In this document: piece after piece, positions 37,172-46,497 of the stretch | Layout: each line of letters starts with the position of its first letter | Numbering within the stretch: the stretch's first letter is position 1 | NCBI RefSeq assembly: GCF_013602415.1 | Contig: NZ_WPAG02000002.1 | Coordinates: 1-64,000 of the forward strand | Origin: Rhodococcus sp. B50 | Lineage (GTDB): Bacteria; Actinomycetota; Actinomycetes; Mycobacteriales; Mycobacteriaceae | Reading direction: 5' to 3' | Length of the DNA: 64,000 bases | Position numbers and translations under genes: made by a program | The notes under the pieces: model-generated | What the model was told of the DNA's origin: nothing | The model's database searches: none | Seen by the model: the letters and a program-made list of their open reading frames with translations, nothing else

Positions 37172-37407
37172 TGGCTACCGGTACCCCCGCCGCGGAACTC
37201 CGCGAGCTGAGCGACGAAGAGCTGACCGACAAGCTCCGCGAGGCCAAGGAAGAGCTGTTCAACCTCCGCTTCCAGATGGCCACCGGCCAGCTGGACAACA
37301 ACCGTCGGCTTCGCGTCGTGCGCAACGAGATCGCCCGTATCTACACGGTGCTGCGCGAGCGCGAGCTCGGACTGGCCACCGGCCCGAATGCGGGTGACGT
37401 GGCATGA
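37171..37407 (+). CDS. rpmC: 50S ribosomal protein L29
   Basis: 78-residue L29, a two-helix protein near the tunnel exit. The core is typical ([29 protein letters not shown], then [28 protein letters not shown]). It has a short actinobacterial C-terminal tail. ATG overlaps the rplP TGA by one base and GGAGGAG lies just upstream. The stop overlaps rpsQ (ATGA). Confidence 0.96.
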   Translation: MATGTPAAELRELSDEELTDKLREAKEELFNLRFQMATGQLDNNRRLRVVRNEIARIYTVLRERELGLATGPNAGDVA

Positions 37408-37688
37408 GTGAGGAAAAGGCAGTGAGCAACCAGGAACAGCGCGCGAGCCGTAAGGTCCGCATCGGCTACGTCGTCTCGGACAAGATGGAGAAGACCATCG
37501 TCGTCGAGCTCGAGGACCGCGTGAAGCACCCGCTGTACGGCAAGATCATCCGCCGTACGACCAAGGTGAAGGCGCACGACGAGAACGGTCTGGCCGGCAT
37601 CGGCGACCGCGTTCAGCTGATGGAGACCCGTCCGCTGTCCGCGTCGAAGCGCTGGCGTCTGGTCGAGGTGCTCGAGAAGGCCAAGTAG
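37404..37688 (+). CDS. rpsQ: 30S ribosomal protein S17
   Basis: 94-residue S17, a primary 16S rRNA binder. OB-fold core [20 protein letters not shown], then [21 protein letters not shown] and [22 protein letters not shown] overlaps the rpmC stop by 4 nt. It is the last gene of the S10 block here: a long hairpin and a 311-nt gap follow, whereas in many bacteria rplN follows at once. Confidence 0.97.
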   Translation: MSEEKAVSNQEQRASRKVRIGYVVSDKMEKTIVVELEDRVKHPLYGKIIRRTTKVKAHDENGLAGIGDRVQLMETRPLSASKRWRLVEVLEKAK

Positions 37689-37720
37689 GCCTCCTCGTCC
37701 TCGACGAGAGCACGACCATG

Positions 37721-37759
37721 CAGCACCCCACCGCCCGCCTCGCGGGTGGTGGGGTGCTG
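37721..37759 (+). terminator. Long hairpin after rpsQ
   Basis: An 18-bp stem (37721-37738 with 37742-37759, one G:T wobble, CTC loop) 32 nt after rpsQ. No T-tract follows, as is common for actinobacterial terminators. It likely ends or attenuates S10-operon transcription. Confidence 0.68.
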
Positions 37760-37851
37760 TGCGTCCGGTAGGTCGCCCTTGCGGGGGAGCGATGGATGTC
37801 GCTGCGACACGCCCGGTTCCAGGGTGGGGAGTGACATCACAATTCGCGAAT

Positions 37852-37881
37852 TTGCCCTGCATACGCTATATGGCCTACTCT
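37852..37881 (+). promoter_or_regulatory. Candidate spc operon promoter with overlapping palindrome
   Basis: TTGCCC (37852-37857), 18-nt spacer, TACTCT (37876-37881), about 120 nt before rplN. The perfect 12-bp palindrome AATTCGCGAATT (37841-37852) abuts the -35. The rest of the 311-nt gap shows only the hairpin before it. Confidence 0.45.
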
Positions 37882-37999
37882 GGACGGGTTGCTTACGGGA
37901 CCCGTGTGTTATTCGCGCGTGCGCCGTGAGCTACCGACGACCGCGTACGTCCAGGTCGGAAATCTGACGTACACACCAATCCAGGTCAAGGAGAAGTAA

Positions 38000-38368
38000 G
38001 TGATCCAGCAGGAGTCGCGACTGCGCGTCGCCGACAACACGGGTGCCAAGGAGATCCTCTGCATCCGCGTTCTCGGTGGCTCGTCCCGTCGCTACGCCGG
38101 AATCGGTGACGTCATCGTCGCCACCGTCAAGGACGCGATCCCCGGCGGCAACGTCAAGCGCGGCGATGTCGTCAAGGCCGTGATCGTGCGCACCGCCAAG
38201 GAGCGTCGCCGGCCGGACGGCTCGTACATCAAGTTCGACGAGAACGCTGCCGTCATCATCAAGGGCGACAACGATCCTCGCGGCACCCGCATCTTCGGAC
38301 CCGTCGGTCGCGAGCTCCGCGACAAGCGTTTCATGAAGATCGTCTCGCTCGCTCCGGAGGTGCTGTGA
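38000..38368 (+). CDS. rplN: 50S ribosomal protein L14
   Basis: 122-residue L14, which forms an intersubunit bridge and binds RsfS. Typical [19 protein letters not shown] start and the [29 protein letters not shown] region. GTG start after AAGGAGAAG. First gene of the spc block, with its own upstream promoter-like sequence. Stop overlaps the rplX start. Confidence 0.97.
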   Translation: MIQQESRLRVADNTGAKEILCIRVLGGSSRRYAGIGDVIVATVKDAIPGGNVKRGDVVKAVIVRTAKERRRPDGSYIKFDENAAVIIKGDNDPRGTRIFGPVGRELRDKRFMKIVSLAPEVL

Positions 38369-38685
38369 TGAAGGTGCACAAGGGTGACACCGTGCTCGTC
38401 ATCTCGGGCAAGGACAAGGGCGCCAAGGGCAAGGTCATCGCGGCCTACCCGGCGACCGGCAAGGTCCTCGTCGAGGGCGTGAACCGTATCAAGAAGCACA
38501 CCGCCGTCTCTGCGAACGAGCGTGGCGCCTCCTCCGGCGGCATCGTGACGCAGGAGGCCCCGATCCACGTTTCCAACGTTGCGGTCGTCGACTCGGACGG
38601 AAACCCCACTCGCGTGGGCTACCGCACCGACGAGGAAACCGGCAAGCGCGTTCGGATTTCCCGGAAGAACGGGAAGGACCTCTGA
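38368..38685 (+). CDS. rplX: 50S ribosomal protein L24
   Basis: 105-residue L24, an assembly-initiator protein with a KOW motif ([19 protein letters not shown], residues 5-23). ATG 38368 shares one base with the rplN TGA and gives the usual MKVHKGD start; a GTG three bases earlier is possible. Followed immediately by rplE. Confidence 0.96.
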   Translation: MKVHKGDTVLVISGKDKGAKGKVIAAYPATGKVLVEGVNRIKKHTAVSANERGASSGGIVTQEAPIHVSNVAVVDSDGNPTRVGYRTDEETGKRVRISRKNGKDL

Positions 38686-38686
38686 C

Positions 38687-39253
38687 ATGACTTCCACCGA
38701 GAACAAGACCCAGCCGCGCCTGAAGGCCCGCTACCGCGCCGAGATCAAGGATGCGCTGAACGCGGAGTTCGACTACGCGAACGTCATGCAGATCCCCGGC
38801 GTCGTGAAGGTCGTCGTCAACATGGGTGTCGGCGACGCCGCCCGCGACGCGAAGCTCATCAACGGAGCCGTCAACGACCTCGCGCTCATCACCGGTCAGA
38901 AGCCGGAGATCCGCAAGGCCCGCAAGTCCATCGCACAGTTCAAGCTGCGCGAGGGCATGCCGATCGGTGCGCGCGTCACGCTGCGCGGCGACCGCATGTG
39001 GGAGTTCCTGGACCGTCTCGTGTCCATCGCGCTTCCCCGTATCCGGGACTTCCGCGGCCTCAACGGCAACCAGTTCGACGGCAACGGCAACTACACGTTC
39101 GGCCTGAACGAGCAGTCGATGTTCCACGAGATCGACGTGGACAAGATCGACCGCCCGCGCGGCATGGACATCACTGTCGTGACCACCGCTACCAACAACG
39201 AAGAAGGCCGTGCCCTGCTCAAGCACCTCGGCTTCCCGTTCAAGGAGAACTGA
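38687..39253 (+). CDS. rplE: 50S ribosomal protein L5
   Basis: 188-residue L5, which binds 5S rRNA and contacts P-site tRNA. Conserved stretches: [39 protein letters not shown], and [17 protein letters not shown]. The ATG is one base after the rplX stop. The short N-terminal extension ([10 protein letters not shown]) is typical of actinobacteria. Confidence 0.97.
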   Translation: MTSTENKTQPRLKARYRAEIKDALNAEFDYANVMQIPGVVKVVVNMGVGDAARDAKLINGAVNDLALITGQKPEIRKARKSIAQFKLREGMPIGARVTLRGDRMWEFLDRLVSIALPRIRDFRGLNGNQFDGNGNYTFGLNEQSMFHEIDVDKIDRPRGMDITVVTTATNNEEGRALLKHLGFPFKEN

Positions 39254-39257
39254 GCCC

Positions 39258-39443
39258 ATGGCTAAGAAGGCACTGGTCAACAAGGCCAACAAGAAGCCGA
39301 AGTTCGCGGTGCGCGCCTACACCCGCTGCCAGCGCTGCGGGCGCCCGCACTCGGTCTTCCGCAAGTTCGGACTCTGCCGCATCTGCCTTCGCGAGATGGC
39401 ACACCGCGGAGAACTTCCGGGAGTTCACAAGAGCTCCTGGTGA
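39258..39443 (+). CDS. rpsZ: 30S ribosomal protein S14 type Z (zinc-binding)
   Basis: 61-residue short S14. Two CxxC pairs (CQRC at about 24-27 and CRIC at about 40-43) form the zinc ribbon, marking the C+ paralogue; many actinobacteria carry a longer zinc-free copy elsewhere for zinc limitation. ATG 4 nt after rplE, with AAGGAGAAC upstream. A hairpin follows directly after its stop. Confidence 0.96.
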   Translation: MAKKALVNKANKKPKFAVRAYTRCQRCGRPHSVFRKFGLCRICLREMAHRGELPGVHKSSW

Positions 39444-39444
39444 C

Positions 39445-39489
39445 GTGAGCGGTGGGCGGAGGACCGAGTAGTTCTCCGCCCACTCTCAC
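39445..39489 (+). terminator. Hairpin between S14 and S8 genes
   Basis: A bulged stem: outer GTGAG/CTCAC (39445-39449 with 39485-39489) and inner 13-bp arm (39452-39464 with 39471-39483, one wobble, CGAGTA loop). It begins 2 nt after the S14 stop and lacks a T-tract. It probably modulates readthrough to rpsH. Confidence 0.58.
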
Positions 39490-39616
39490 GCTGTCATGGG
39501 TTCGTCGCCGTTCCGGCCGACGAATCCGCTATCGAACCGAGTTTCGATGTAGGCCCACGGCCGGCATGGTCCGGCGTTGCATGGGAACCGCATCGAGAAA
39601 GGTGAACAGGTCAGCC

Positions 39617-40015
39617 ATGACCATGACCGACCCCATCGCAGACTTCTTGACGCGTCTGCGTAACGCCAACACGGCGTACCACGACGAGGTCAAGCTCCCG
39701 TCCTCGAAGATCAAGGTGAACATCGCCGAGATCCTCAAGCGCGAGGGTTACATCTCCGACTACCGCACCGAGGACGCCGAGGTGGGCAAGACCCTCATCG
39801 TCGACCTCAAGTACGGACCTTCCCGTGAGCGCAGCCTCGCCGGCGTGCGTCGCGTGTCGAAGCCCGGCCTGCGCGTGTACGCGAAATCCACCAACCTGCC
39901 CAAGGTCCTGGGCGGCCTCGGCGTGGCGATCATCTCCACGTCCTCCGGCCTGCTCACCGATCGCCAGGCGGCCAAGCAGGGAGTGGGCGGGGAAGTCCTC
40001 GCCTACGTCTGGTAA
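39617..40015 (+). CDS. rpsH: 30S ribosomal protein S8
   Basis: 132-residue S8, a central-domain assembly protein; in E. coli it represses the spc operon. Typical [18 protein letters not shown] start and C-terminal [29 protein letters not shown] 39617 gives the family-like start; a second ATG lies two codons on. It is separated from the S14 gene by 173 nt holding a hairpin. Confidence 0.97.
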   Translation: MTMTDPIADFLTRLRNANTAYHDEVKLPSSKIKVNIAEILKREGYISDYRTEDAEVGKTLIVDLKYGPSRERSLAGVRRVSKPGLRVYAKSTNLPKVLGGLGVAIISTSSGLLTDRQAAKQGVGGEVLAYVW

Positions 40016-40030
40016 AGGGAGGCCACCACA

Positions 40031-40570
40031 ATGTCGCGAATCGGAAAACTCCCCGTTGCAGTTCCTTCGGGCGTCGAGGTCAGCATCGACGGCCAGGATG
40101 TTGCAGTCAAGGGTCCCAAGGGCAACCTGTCCCTGACGATCGCCGAGCCGATCGCCGTCGCCAAGGGCGAGGACGGGGCAATCAACGTCACGCGCCCGAA
40201 CGACGAGCGCCGCAGCCGCGCGCTGCACGGCCTGTCGCGGACGCTCGTGCAGAACCTCATCGTCGGTGTGACCCAGGGTTACACCACCAAGATGGAGATC
40301 CACGGCGTCGGCTACCGCGTGGCCCTCAAGGGCAAGGACCTCGAGTTCTCGCTCGGTTACAGCCACCCCGTGCTGATCGAGGCGCCCGAGGGCATCACGT
40401 TCGCCGTCGAGAACCCCACGCGCTTCTCGATCTCGGGCATCGACAAGCAGAAGGTCGGCCAGATCGCGGCCAACATCCGCCGGCTGCGCAAGTCCGACCC
40501 CTACAAGGGCAAGGGCATCCGCTACGAGGGTGAACAGGTCCGTCGCAAGGTCGGAAAGACGGGTAAGTGA
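40031..40570 (+). CDS. rplF: 50S ribosomal protein L6
   Basis: 179-residue L6, which lies near the factor-binding site. [17 protein letters not shown] start; C-terminal motif with [20 protein letters not shown]. Full family length. ATG after AGGGAGG. Its TGA overlaps a possible rplR GTG start. Confidence 0.97.
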   Translation: MSRIGKLPVAVPSGVEVSIDGQDVAVKGPKGNLSLTIAEPIAVAKGEDGAINVTRPNDERRSRALHGLSRTLVQNLIVGVTQGYTTKMEIHGVGYRVALKGKDLEFSLGYSHPVLIEAPEGITFAVENPTRFSISGIDKQKVGQIAANIRRLRKSDPYKGKGIRYEGEQVRRKVGKTGK

Positions 40571-40572
40571 TC

Positions 40573-40980
40573 ATGAGCCAGACCGAGAACCAGAAGGCCA
40601 AGCGCATCCCGCGCGGCAAGGACGCCTCCACCACGCGTCGCCTTTCGAAGACGCGTCGTCACTTCCGCCTCCGCAAGAAGATCTCCGGCACCGCCGAGCG
40701 TCCCCGCCTCGTCGTCAACCGGTCGTCGCGTCACCTGCACGTGCAGCTGATCGACGACCTGACGGGCACGACCCTCGCGGCAGCGTCGTCCATCGAACCC
40801 GATGTGCGCGCTCTCGAGGGCGACAAGAAGGCTCGCGGCGCGAAGGTCGGTCAGCTGATCGCCGAGCGCGCCAAGGCTGCCGGCGTGGAAGCCGTGGTCT
40901 TCGACCGCGGTGGCCACACCTACAGCGGACGCATCGCGGCCCTCGCGGACGCGGCTCGCGAAAGCGGGTTGAAGTTCTGA
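40573..40980 (+). CDS. rplR: 50S ribosomal protein L18
   Basis: 135-residue L18, a 5S rRNA binder of the central protuberance. Core [34 protein letters not shown] and [21 protein letters not shown]. The chosen start is ATG 40573 (MSQTENQ); a GTG two codons earlier overlapping the rplF stop is equally possible. Confidence 0.96.
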   Translation: MSQTENQKAKRIPRGKDASTTRRLSKTRRHFRLRKKISGTAERPRLVVNRSSRHLHVQLIDDLTGTTLAAASSIEPDVRALEGDKKARGAKVGQLIAERAKAAGVEAVVFDRGGHTYSGRIAALADAARESGLKF

Positions 40981-41011
40981 TGACCATTTTCTCGAACGGA
41001 AGGAACGCCTG

Positions 41012-41665
41012 ATGCCGGGACGTCAGCGGCGTGACGGCGGCAACGGCCCCGCCGGACAGAACCCCAACAGCAGCGGTGACAACCGCGGCGGCGGTCGCGA
41101 TCGCCGCGATCGTGACTCGCGTGGCGGCAACGCTGCGGAGAAGTCGAACTATATCGAGCGTGTCGTCTCGATCAACCGTGTGTCGAAGGTCGTCAAGGGC
41201 GGTCGTCGCTTCAGCTTCACCGCTCTGGTGATCGTGGGCGACGGCAACGGCCTGGTCGGCGTCGGCTACGGCAAGGCCAAGGAAGTTCCCGCGGCCATCC
41301 AGAAGGGTGTCGAGGAAGCTCGCAAGAACTTCTTCCGCGTCCCGCTCATCGGCGGAACCATCACCCACCCCGTCCAGGGAGAGGCTGCAGCCGGTGTCGT
41401 CCTGCTGCGTCCGGCTTCCCCCGGTACCGGTGTCATCGCCGGTGGCGCGGTGCGCGCGGTGCTGGAGTGCGCGGGTGTCCACGACATCCTGTCGAAGTCG
41501 CTCGGCTCCGACAACGCCATCAATGTGGTGCACGCGACGGTTGCGGCCCTCAAGGGTCTGCAGCGTCCCGAGGAAGTCGCGGCTCGCCGCGGCCTCACCC
41601 TCGAGGAAGTTGCTCCTGCCGGCATGCTGCGCGCACGTGCACAGGCTGCTGGGAGCGTGAAGTAA
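41012..41665 (+). CDS. rpsE: 30S ribosomal protein S5
   Basis: 217-residue S5, involved in translational accuracy and mRNA unwinding. A Gly/Arg/Asp/Asn-rich low-complexity N-terminal tail of about 45 residues, usual in actinobacteria, precedes the dsRBD-like core ([23 protein letters not shown]) and the C-terminal domain ([21 protein letters not shown]). ATG after GGAAGGA. Stop shares one base with rpmD. Confidence 0.97.
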   Translation: MPGRQRRDGGNGPAGQNPNSSGDNRGGGRDRRDRDSRGGNAAEKSNYIERVVSINRVSKVVKGGRRFSFTALVIVGDGNGLVGVGYGKAKEVPAAIQKGVEEARKNFFRVPLIGGTITHPVQGEAAAGVVLLRPASPGTGVIAGGAVRAVLECAGVHDILSKSLGSDNAINVVHATVAALKGLQRPEEVAARRGLTLEEVAPAGMLRARAQAAGSVK

Positions 41666-41844
41666 TGGCAGAGCTGAAGATCACCCAGATCAAGAGCACC
41701 ATCGGGGCCAAGTCGAATCAGCGCGACAGCCTCCGGACCCTCGGTCTGCGGAAGATCCGCCAGTCCGTCGTCCGCGAGGACAATGCGCAGAACCGTGGCT
41801 TGATCAACGTGGTGCGTCACCTCGTCACTGTTGAGGAGGTCTGA
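41665..41844 (+). CDS. rpmD: 50S ribosomal protein L30
   Basis: 59-residue L30, a small protein at the base of the central protuberance. Sequence [20 protein letters not shown] followed by the [16 protein letters not shown] core. ATG overlaps the rpsE TAA by one base. It ends 2 nt before rplO. Confidence 0.96.
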   Translation: MAELKITQIKSTIGAKSNQRDSLRTLGLRKIRQSVVREDNAQNRGLINVVRHLVTVEEV

Positions 41845-41846
41845 GA

Positions 41847-42290
41847 ATGACCATCAAGCTGCATCACCTGCGCCCGGCTCCGGGCGCGAAGACGGACAAG
41901 ACCCGCGTCGGACGCGGTGAGGGTTCGAAGGGCAAGACCGCCGGCCGCGGTACGAAGGGCACGAAGGCACGCAAGAACGTGTCGCCGGCCTTCGAGGGTG
42001 GCCAGATGCCCATCCACATGCGTCTGCCGAAGCTCAAGGGTTTCAAGAACGCATTCCGTACCGAGTACCAGATCGTCAACGTCGGGGACATCGCTCGCGT
42101 GTTCCCCGAGGGTGGACAGATCGGTATCGAGGATCTCGTGGCGAAGGGTCTGGTTCGCAAGAACCAGCTCGTCAAGGTCCTCGGCGAGGGCGAGCTGACG
42201 GTGGCCGTGCAGGTCACCGCCCACAAGTTCTCGGCCTCCGCTCAGGAGAAGATCGCTGCCGCCGGTGGCAGCGCGACCGTCCAGGCCTGA
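41847..42290 (+). CDS. rplO: 50S ribosomal protein L15
   Basis: 147-residue L15, a late-assembly 50S protein. The Gly/Lys-rich N-terminal extension ([17 protein letters not shown]) is typical, as is [20 protein letters not shown]. Start ATG after TTGAGGAGG. Last gene of the spc block before a perfect long hairpin. Confidence 0.97.
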   Translation: MTIKLHHLRPAPGAKTDKTRVGRGEGSKGKTAGRGTKGTKARKNVSPAFEGGQMPIHMRLPKLKGFKNAFRTEYQIVNVGDIARVFPEGGQIGIEDLVAKGLVRKNQLVKVLGEGELTVAVQVTAHKFSASAQEKIAAAGGSATVQA

Positions 42291-42320
42291 CCTGAACTTT
42301 CGCGTATGAATCACGGCTGA

Positions 42321-42358
42321 GAACGGCCGCGGTGCAGACTTCTGCACCGCGGCCGTTC
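42321..42358 (+). terminator. Perfect 18-bp inverted repeat between rplO and secY
   Basis: Arms 42321-42338 and 42341-42358 are perfect complements with a 2-nt spacer. A second pair, GCTGAGAAC (42316-42324) and GTTCTCAGC (42363-42371), encloses it and shares the first bases of the left arm, so alternative folds are possible. No T-tract. Likely a terminator or attenuator isolating secY-adk-map. Confidence 0.72.
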
Positions 42359-42384
42359 GCTCGTTCTCAGCGGTGACATAGGCT
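42356..42384 (+). promoter_or_regulatory. Weak candidate promoter for secY-adk-map
   Basis: TTCGCT (42356-42361), 17-nt spacer, TAGGCT (42379-42384). The -35 match is poor and overlaps the edge of the upstream hairpin. It is reported because the hairpin implies that secY needs its own promoter. Confidence 0.25.
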
Positions 42385-42492
42385 ACCGGGCTACCCCTCT
42401 CATCGGGGGCCACTGTTAGAGTTTCAGAGTTGTCTACCGTCCGACGGATCCGTTTCGATCCGTCGTCCCCGATCGGCCCGCCAGGAGGATCT

Positions 42493-43806
42493 TTGCTTTC
42501 CGCCTTCGTCTCGGCCCTCAGGACACCGGACCTGAGGCGGAAGATTCTCATCGCCCTCGGGCTCGTGGCGCTGTACCGCCTCGGCGCTACCGTGCCGTCC
42601 CCGGGCGTCGACTACGGCAACGTCCAGGCCTGTGTCGATCAGCTCGCCGGCAGCGAACAGGCCGGCATCTACTCGCTGATCAACCTGTTCTCCGGTGGCG
42701 CGCTGTTGCAGTTGTCGGTCTTCGCGATCGGCATCATGCCGTTCATCACGGCGAGCATCATCGTGCAGCTGCTCACCGTGGTCATTCCACGCTTCGAGGA
42801 GCTACGCAAGGAAGGCCAGGCCGGCCAGGCCAAGATGACGCAGTACACGCGTTATCTCGCCGTCGCCCTCGCCGTTCTGCAGGCCACCGGCATCGTCGCC
42901 CTCGCCGCCCGAGGGCAGCTGCTGCAGGGCTGTTCCGAACCGATCCTCGCCGACGACAGCATCTTCGCGATGGTCGTCATCGTGCTCGTGATGACCGCGG
43001 GCGCCGCTGTCGTGATGTGGTTCGGTGAGCTCATCACCGAACGCGGCGTCGGCAACGGCATGTCGCTGCTGATCTTTGCGGGTATCGCAGCTGCGCTGCC
43101 CACCGAGGGTCGCACGATCCTCGAGTCCCGCGGTGGTCTCGTCTTCGCGATCGTCTGCGTCGTGGCTCTGGTCCTCATCACGGGTGTCGTGTTCATCGAG
43201 CAGGGTCAGCGCCGGATCCCGGTCCAGTACGCCAAGCGCATGGTCGGCCGGCGCATGTACGGCGGGTCGTCGACCTATCTGCCGTTGAAGGTCAACCAGG
43301 CGGGCATCATCCCCGTCATCTTCGCGTCGTCGTTGCTGTACCTGCCGAACCTCATCGCTCAGCTCACCGGTGCCACGACGAACCCGGATCCGAGCTGGTG
43401 GCAGCGGATCATCAACGAGTACCTGGTCAACCCGAACAACCCGGTCTACATCGCGATCTACTTCGCGCTGATCGTGTTCTTCGTCTTCTTCTACGTCGCC
43501 ATCACCTTCAATCCGGAGGAGCGGGCCGACGAGATGAAGAAGTACGGCGGGTTCATCCCGGGCATCCGCCCCGGTCGCCCGACCGCCGAATATCTCAGTT
43601 TCGTGCTCAACCGCATCACGGTTCCGGGCTCGATCTACCTCGGTCTCATCGCGACGCTGCCGAACTTCTTCCTGTCCGGCAGCCAGACGGCCTCGAGCAT
43701 CTTCGGTGGCGCCGCGGTTCTCATTCTCGTCAGTGTCGCGCTGGACACTGTCAAGCAGATCGAAAGTCAACTGATGCAGCGCAACTACGAAGGGTTCCTC
43801 AAGTGA
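42493..43806 (+). CDS. secY: Preprotein translocase subunit SecY
   Basis: 437-residue SecY, the channel of the Sec translocon in the cytoplasmic membrane, with about ten transmembrane segments and the plug/pore regions in place ([25 protein letters not shown]). The start is TTG 42493, giving [17 protein letters not shown], which matches mycobacterial SecY starts; AGGAGG lies 4 nt upstream. The frame is open further upstream to 42430, but without family similarity. Its TGA overlaps the adk GTG (GTGA). Confidence 0.97.
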   Translation: MLSAFVSALRTPDLRRKILIALGLVALYRLGATVPSPGVDYGNVQACVDQLAGSEQAGIYSLINLFSGGALLQLSVFAIGIMPFITASIIVQLLTVVIPRFEELRKEGQAGQAKMTQYTRYLAVALAVLQATGIVALAARGQLLQGCSEPILADDSIFAMVVIVLVMTAGAAVVMWFGELITERGVGNGMSLLIFAGIAAALPTEGRTILESRGGLVFAIVCVVALVLITGVVFIEQGQRRIPVQYAKRMVGRRMYGGSSTYLPLKVNQAGIIPVIFASSLLYLPNLIAQLTGATTNPDPSWWQRIINEYLVNPNNPVYIAIYFALIVFFVFFYVAITFNPEERADEMKKYGGFIPGIRPGRPTAEYLSFVLNRITVPGSIYLGLIATLPNFFLSGSQTASSIFGGAAVLILVSVALDTVKQIESQLMQRNYEGFLK

Positions 43807-44348
43807 GACTTGTACTGCTCGGTCCTCCCGGTGCCGGCAAGGGCACACAGGCCGCGATTCTGTCCGAGAAGCTCGGCGTCCCCGCCATCTCGACGGGCGA
43901 TCTTTTCCGCGCGAACATCGGGCAGGGCACCCCGCTCGGCGTCGAGGCCAAGAAGTACATCGACGCGGGGGAGCTCGTTCCCGCCGAGATCACCAACAAC
44001 ATGGTGCGTGAGCGTCTGGCCGAGCCGGACGCCGCCAACGGCTTCCTCCTCGACGGCTTCCCGCGCAGCGTGGAGCAGGCCAAGGAACTCGAGAACATCC
44101 TGAAGGATCTCGGCGTCGAGCTCGACGGCGTCCTGTCCTTCGTCATCGACGAGGACGTGGTCGTCGAGCGCATGCTCGCCCGCGGTCGCGCCGACGACAC
44201 CGAAGACGTGATTCGCAACCGTCTTCGGGTCTACCGTGAAGAGACGGCCCCGCTGCTCGATTACTACGTCGGCTCGATCATCACGGTCGACGCGATCGGT
44301 GAGGTCGAGGAGATCAACTCGCGGGCTCTGTCCGCACTCGGAAAGTAG
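43803..44348 (+). CDS. adk: Adenylate kinase
   Basis: 181-residue adenylate kinase (ATP + AMP = 2 ADP). P-loop GPPGAGKG at residues 7-14, AMP-binding region [15 protein letters not shown] motif, and [15 protein letters not shown] near the lid. It is the short-lid form lacking the about 30-residue zinc/LID insert, as in mycobacteria. GTG start overlaps the secY stop by 4 nt. Confidence 0.96.
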   Translation: MRLVLLGPPGAGKGTQAAILSEKLGVPAISTGDLFRANIGQGTPLGVEAKKYIDAGELVPAEITNNMVRERLAEPDAANGFLLDGFPRSVEQAKELENILKDLGVELDGVLSFVIDEDVVVERMLARGRADDTEDVIRNRLRVYREETAPLLDYYVGSIITVDAIGEVEEINSRALSALGK

Positions 44349-44362
44349 ACGGGTAGTTCGAC

Positions 44363-45160
44363 ATGGGTTTCGGGCGCAAGCGCTCAGTGGTTCCGTTCCG
44401 CACCTCGGGTGAACTCGACGCGATGGCGGCGGCGGGAGCCGTGGTCGGTGCCGCACTCGTCGCAGTGCGCGAGGCCGCGAAGCCGGGCGTGAGCACCCTC
44501 GAACTCGACCAGGTGGCGGAATCGGTCATCCGCGATGCGGGGGCCGTTCCGTCCTTCCTGGGCTACCACGGCTTCACCGGTTCGATCTGTTCCTCGGTCA
44601 ACGAGGTCGTCGTCCACGGCATCCCGTCGGCGTCGGTGATCCTGGCCGAGGGCGATCTCGTCTCGATCGACTGCGGCGCGATCCTCGACGGATGGCACGG
44701 CGACTCCGCATGGACCTTCGGGCTCGGGGAGCTGTCGCAGGCCGACATCGACCTCAGCGAGGCCACGCGCCTGTCGCTCGAGGCCGGCATCGCGGCGATG
44801 CTTCCGGGCAACCGCCTGACCGACGTCTCGCATGCCATCGAGCAGGGCACGCATGCCGCGGAGAAACTGCACGGCCGGTCGTACGGCATCGTCGACGGCT
44901 ACGGTGGGCACGGCATCGGACGCGAGATGCACATGGATCCGTTCCTCCCCAACGAGGGCAAGCCGGGTAAGGGCCCGAAGCTCGTCGTCGGGTCGGTGCT
45001 CGCAGTCGAGCCGATGCTTACTCTCGGTACCTACGAGACCGAGGTCCTCGACGACGAGTGGACGGTCGTGACCGTCGACGGCAGCCGGGCCGCGCACTGG
45101 GAGCACACGGTCGCGGTCACCGAGGACGGGCCGCGCATCCTCACCCTCCGGCCGGAATGA
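44363..45160 (+). CDS. map: Methionine aminopeptidase type I
   Basis: 265-residue cytosolic enzyme removing the initiator Met. Metal ligands by family: Asp103 (SIDCGA), Asp114 (HGDSAW), His183 (GYGGHGIG), Glu216 (AVEPM) and Glu247 (WEHTVAV); His85 (VVHGIP) lines the substrate site. Full length for the short type Ia class, without an N-terminal zinc-finger extension. Third gene of secY-adk-map, 14 nt after adk. It converges on dtd with a 24-nt gap. Confidence 0.96.
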   Translation: MGFGRKRSVVPFRTSGELDAMAAAGAVVGAALVAVREAAKPGVSTLELDQVAESVIRDAGAVPSFLGYHGFTGSICSSVNEVVVHGIPSASVILAEGDLVSIDCGAILDGWHGDSAWTFGLGELSQADIDLSEATRLSLEAGIAAMLPGNRLTDVSHAIEQGTHAAEKLHGRSYGIVDGYGGHGIGREMHMDPFLPNEGKPGKGPKLVVGSVLAVEPMLTLGTYETEVLDDEWTVVTVDGSRAAHWEHTVAVTEDGPRILTLRPE

Positions 45161-45184
45161 CCGCCGCGGTCACACCTCGGTGTC

Positions 45185-45622
45185 TCAGACTTCGACGAGG
45201 AGCGTGACCGGGCCGTCGTTGACGAGGCTCACTTCCATGTGGGCCCCGAACTTCCCCGTCTCGACGCTCGCGCCGAGATCGCGCAGGGCGCTCGCGAAGG
45301 CATCGACGAGAGGCTCGGCGACCGCACGCGGAGCGGCGGCCGACCAGGACGGGCGCCGGCTCTTCCTCGTGTCGGCCATGAGCGTGAACTGGCTGACCAC
45401 GAGGATCGGGGCATCGACGTCGGAGGCGGATTTCTCGTCCTCCAGGATGCGCATCGTCCACACCTTCCGTGCGAGCGTCGCGGCCTTCGCCTCGTCGTCG
45501 TCGTGCGTGACGCCGACGAGCACGAGCAGGCCGTGACCGCCGTCGGAGGGCGTGATACGGGCCACCTCGGCCCCGTCGACCGCCACTGCCGCCGTGGTCA
45601 CCCGTTGAATCAACGCCCGCAC
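45185..45622 (-). CDS. dtd: D-aminoacyl-tRNA deacylase
   Basis: 145-residue DTD, which hydrolyses D-aminoacyl-tRNA (and Gly-tRNA-Ala) to protect translation from D-amino acids. Signature motifs are SQFTL (77-81) and the cross-subunit NDGPVT (135-140; family GP motif). GTG start (VRALIQRVT) 7 nt after GAGGAGG; an ATG 10 codons upstream adds an unrelated segment. It is the only minus-strand gene inside the ribosomal supercluster. Confidence 0.95.
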   Translation of the reverse strand: MRALIQRVTTAAVAVDGAEVARITPSDGGHGLLVLVGVTHDDDEAKAATLARKVWTMRILEDEKSASDVDAPILVVSQFTLMADTRKSRRPSWSAAAPRAVAEPLVDAFASALRDLGASVETGKFGAHMEVSLVNDGPVTLLVEV

Positions 45623-45668
45623 GCGACGTCCTCCTCGTAGTTGCAGGCACACGTGTGCCGGAGCTCAT

Positions 45669-45698
45669 TTGTCCTGGACGGTCAACTTCCCGTACCAT
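45669..45698 (+). promoter_or_regulatory. Candidate infA promoter
   Basis: TTGTCC (45669-45674), 18-nt spacer, TACCAT (45693-45698), about 145 nt before infA and downstream of the reverse-strand dtd start. Both boxes match four of six consensus positions. Confidence 0.48.
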
Positions 45699-45842
45699 TG
45701 ATCGGTGGTGCGCGCTGCGCTCCGATCGGTCCCGTGTCGAATTCCTGTCGAATGTCGGTTCGTGTCCGGTCCCGGAGTTGCCGAGCGTCACGGTAACGGA
45801 TGCCGATGCAACCACAACGCCGAACAACGGATCGCGGAGGAT

Positions 45843-46064
45843 ATGGCTAAGAAAGACGGGGCAATCGAGGTCGAGGGCCGGGTAATCGAACCGCTGCCCA
45901 ATGCGATGTTCCGCATCGAGCTGGAGAACGGGCACAAGGTTCTCGCCCACATCAGCGGAAAGATGCGTCAGCACTACATTCGTATCCTTCCCGAGGACCG
46001 CGTTGTCGTGGAGCTTTCTCCCTACGACCTCACGCGTGGACGCATCGTCTACCGCTACAAGTAA
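45843..46064 (+). CDS. infA: Translation initiation factor IF-1
   Basis: 73-residue IF-1, an OB-fold protein that binds the ribosomal A site during initiation. Highly conserved sequence ([40 protein letters not shown]). ATG preceded closely by GCGGAGGAT. The frame is open upstream but without homology. A hairpin and rpmJ follow. Confidence 0.97.
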   Translation: MAKKDGAIEVEGRVIEPLPNAMFRIELENGHKVLAHISGKMRQHYIRILPEDRVVVELSPYDLTRGRIVYRYK

Positions 46065-46071
46065 CGAAGCT

Positions 46072-46093
46072 TCCCCGGCCACACGGTCGGGGA
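46072..46093 (+). terminator. Hairpin between infA and rpmJ
   Basis: A 9-bp stem (46072-46080 with 46085-46093, one wobble, ACAC loop) 7 nt after the infA stop. No T-tract, so it may be only an mRNA-processing or attenuation element. Confidence 0.42.
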
Positions 46094-46157
46094 GAATCAT
46101 GTCGCCGGGCCGGTTTCTGCCGTGTCCGGCGGCGCACATACAGGAGATCGGACTTAC

Positions 46158-46271
46158 GTGAAGGTTCAGCCTAGCGTCAAGAAGATCTGCGAGAAGTGCA
46201 AGGTGATCCGTCGTAACGGGCGGGTCATGGTGATCTGCGAGAACCTGCGCCACAAGCAGCGTCAGGGCTAG
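46158..46271 (+). CDS. rpmJ: 50S ribosomal protein L36
   Basis: 37-residue L36, the smallest 50S protein. The zinc-binding set Cys11, Cys14, Cys27 and His32 is complete (C+ form). GTG start ([15 protein letters not shown]) about 10 nt after AGGAGA. Its translation is clear although it is very short. Confidence 0.95.
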   Translation: MKVQPSVKKICEKCKVIRRNGRVMVICENLRHKQRQG

Positions 46272-46497
46272 ATCCACCTTCGTCTCGAAGATCTGCTTGG
46301 CAACAAGCACGAAGACCTTCCAGCACCAGTCGCGTGGTTACGATCCTCGATCCGTCGAGGAGCTGCGCGATCAACCCCCGGTACGGAGGCCGGGGCCCCA
46401 CTGTGTTCACGACCTATACAGGTTCACGACCTACACAGTTCTTCGACGCAGGGGACGGGCTGGGAGCAGACCTCCGCACACCGAATAGGAATGCCAC
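46272..46497 (+). other. rpmJ-rpsM intergenic region
   Basis: 226 nt without a convincing gene. It contains a 17-bp tandem direct repeat (46405-46438) and may hold the promoter of the alpha operon. I see no clean -35/-10 pair with normal spacing. Confidence 0.5.
46405..46438 (+). repeat. 17-bp tandem direct repeat upstream of rpsM
   Basis: Two adjacent copies of GTTCACGACCTAYACAG (46405-46421 and 46422-46438), differing at one base (T/C), about 60 nt before rpsM. Each copy contains a TAYACA that could serve as a -10. Confidence 0.9.

Noticed and set aside
42430..42492. Longer secY from 42430
   Set aside because: The extension has no SecY similarity, while TTG 42493 has AGGAGG and gives the family start.
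45158..45172. TGACCG/CGGTCA inverted repeat at the map stop
   Set aside because: Only 6 bp, overlapping a stop codon; too short to call a convergent terminator with confidence.
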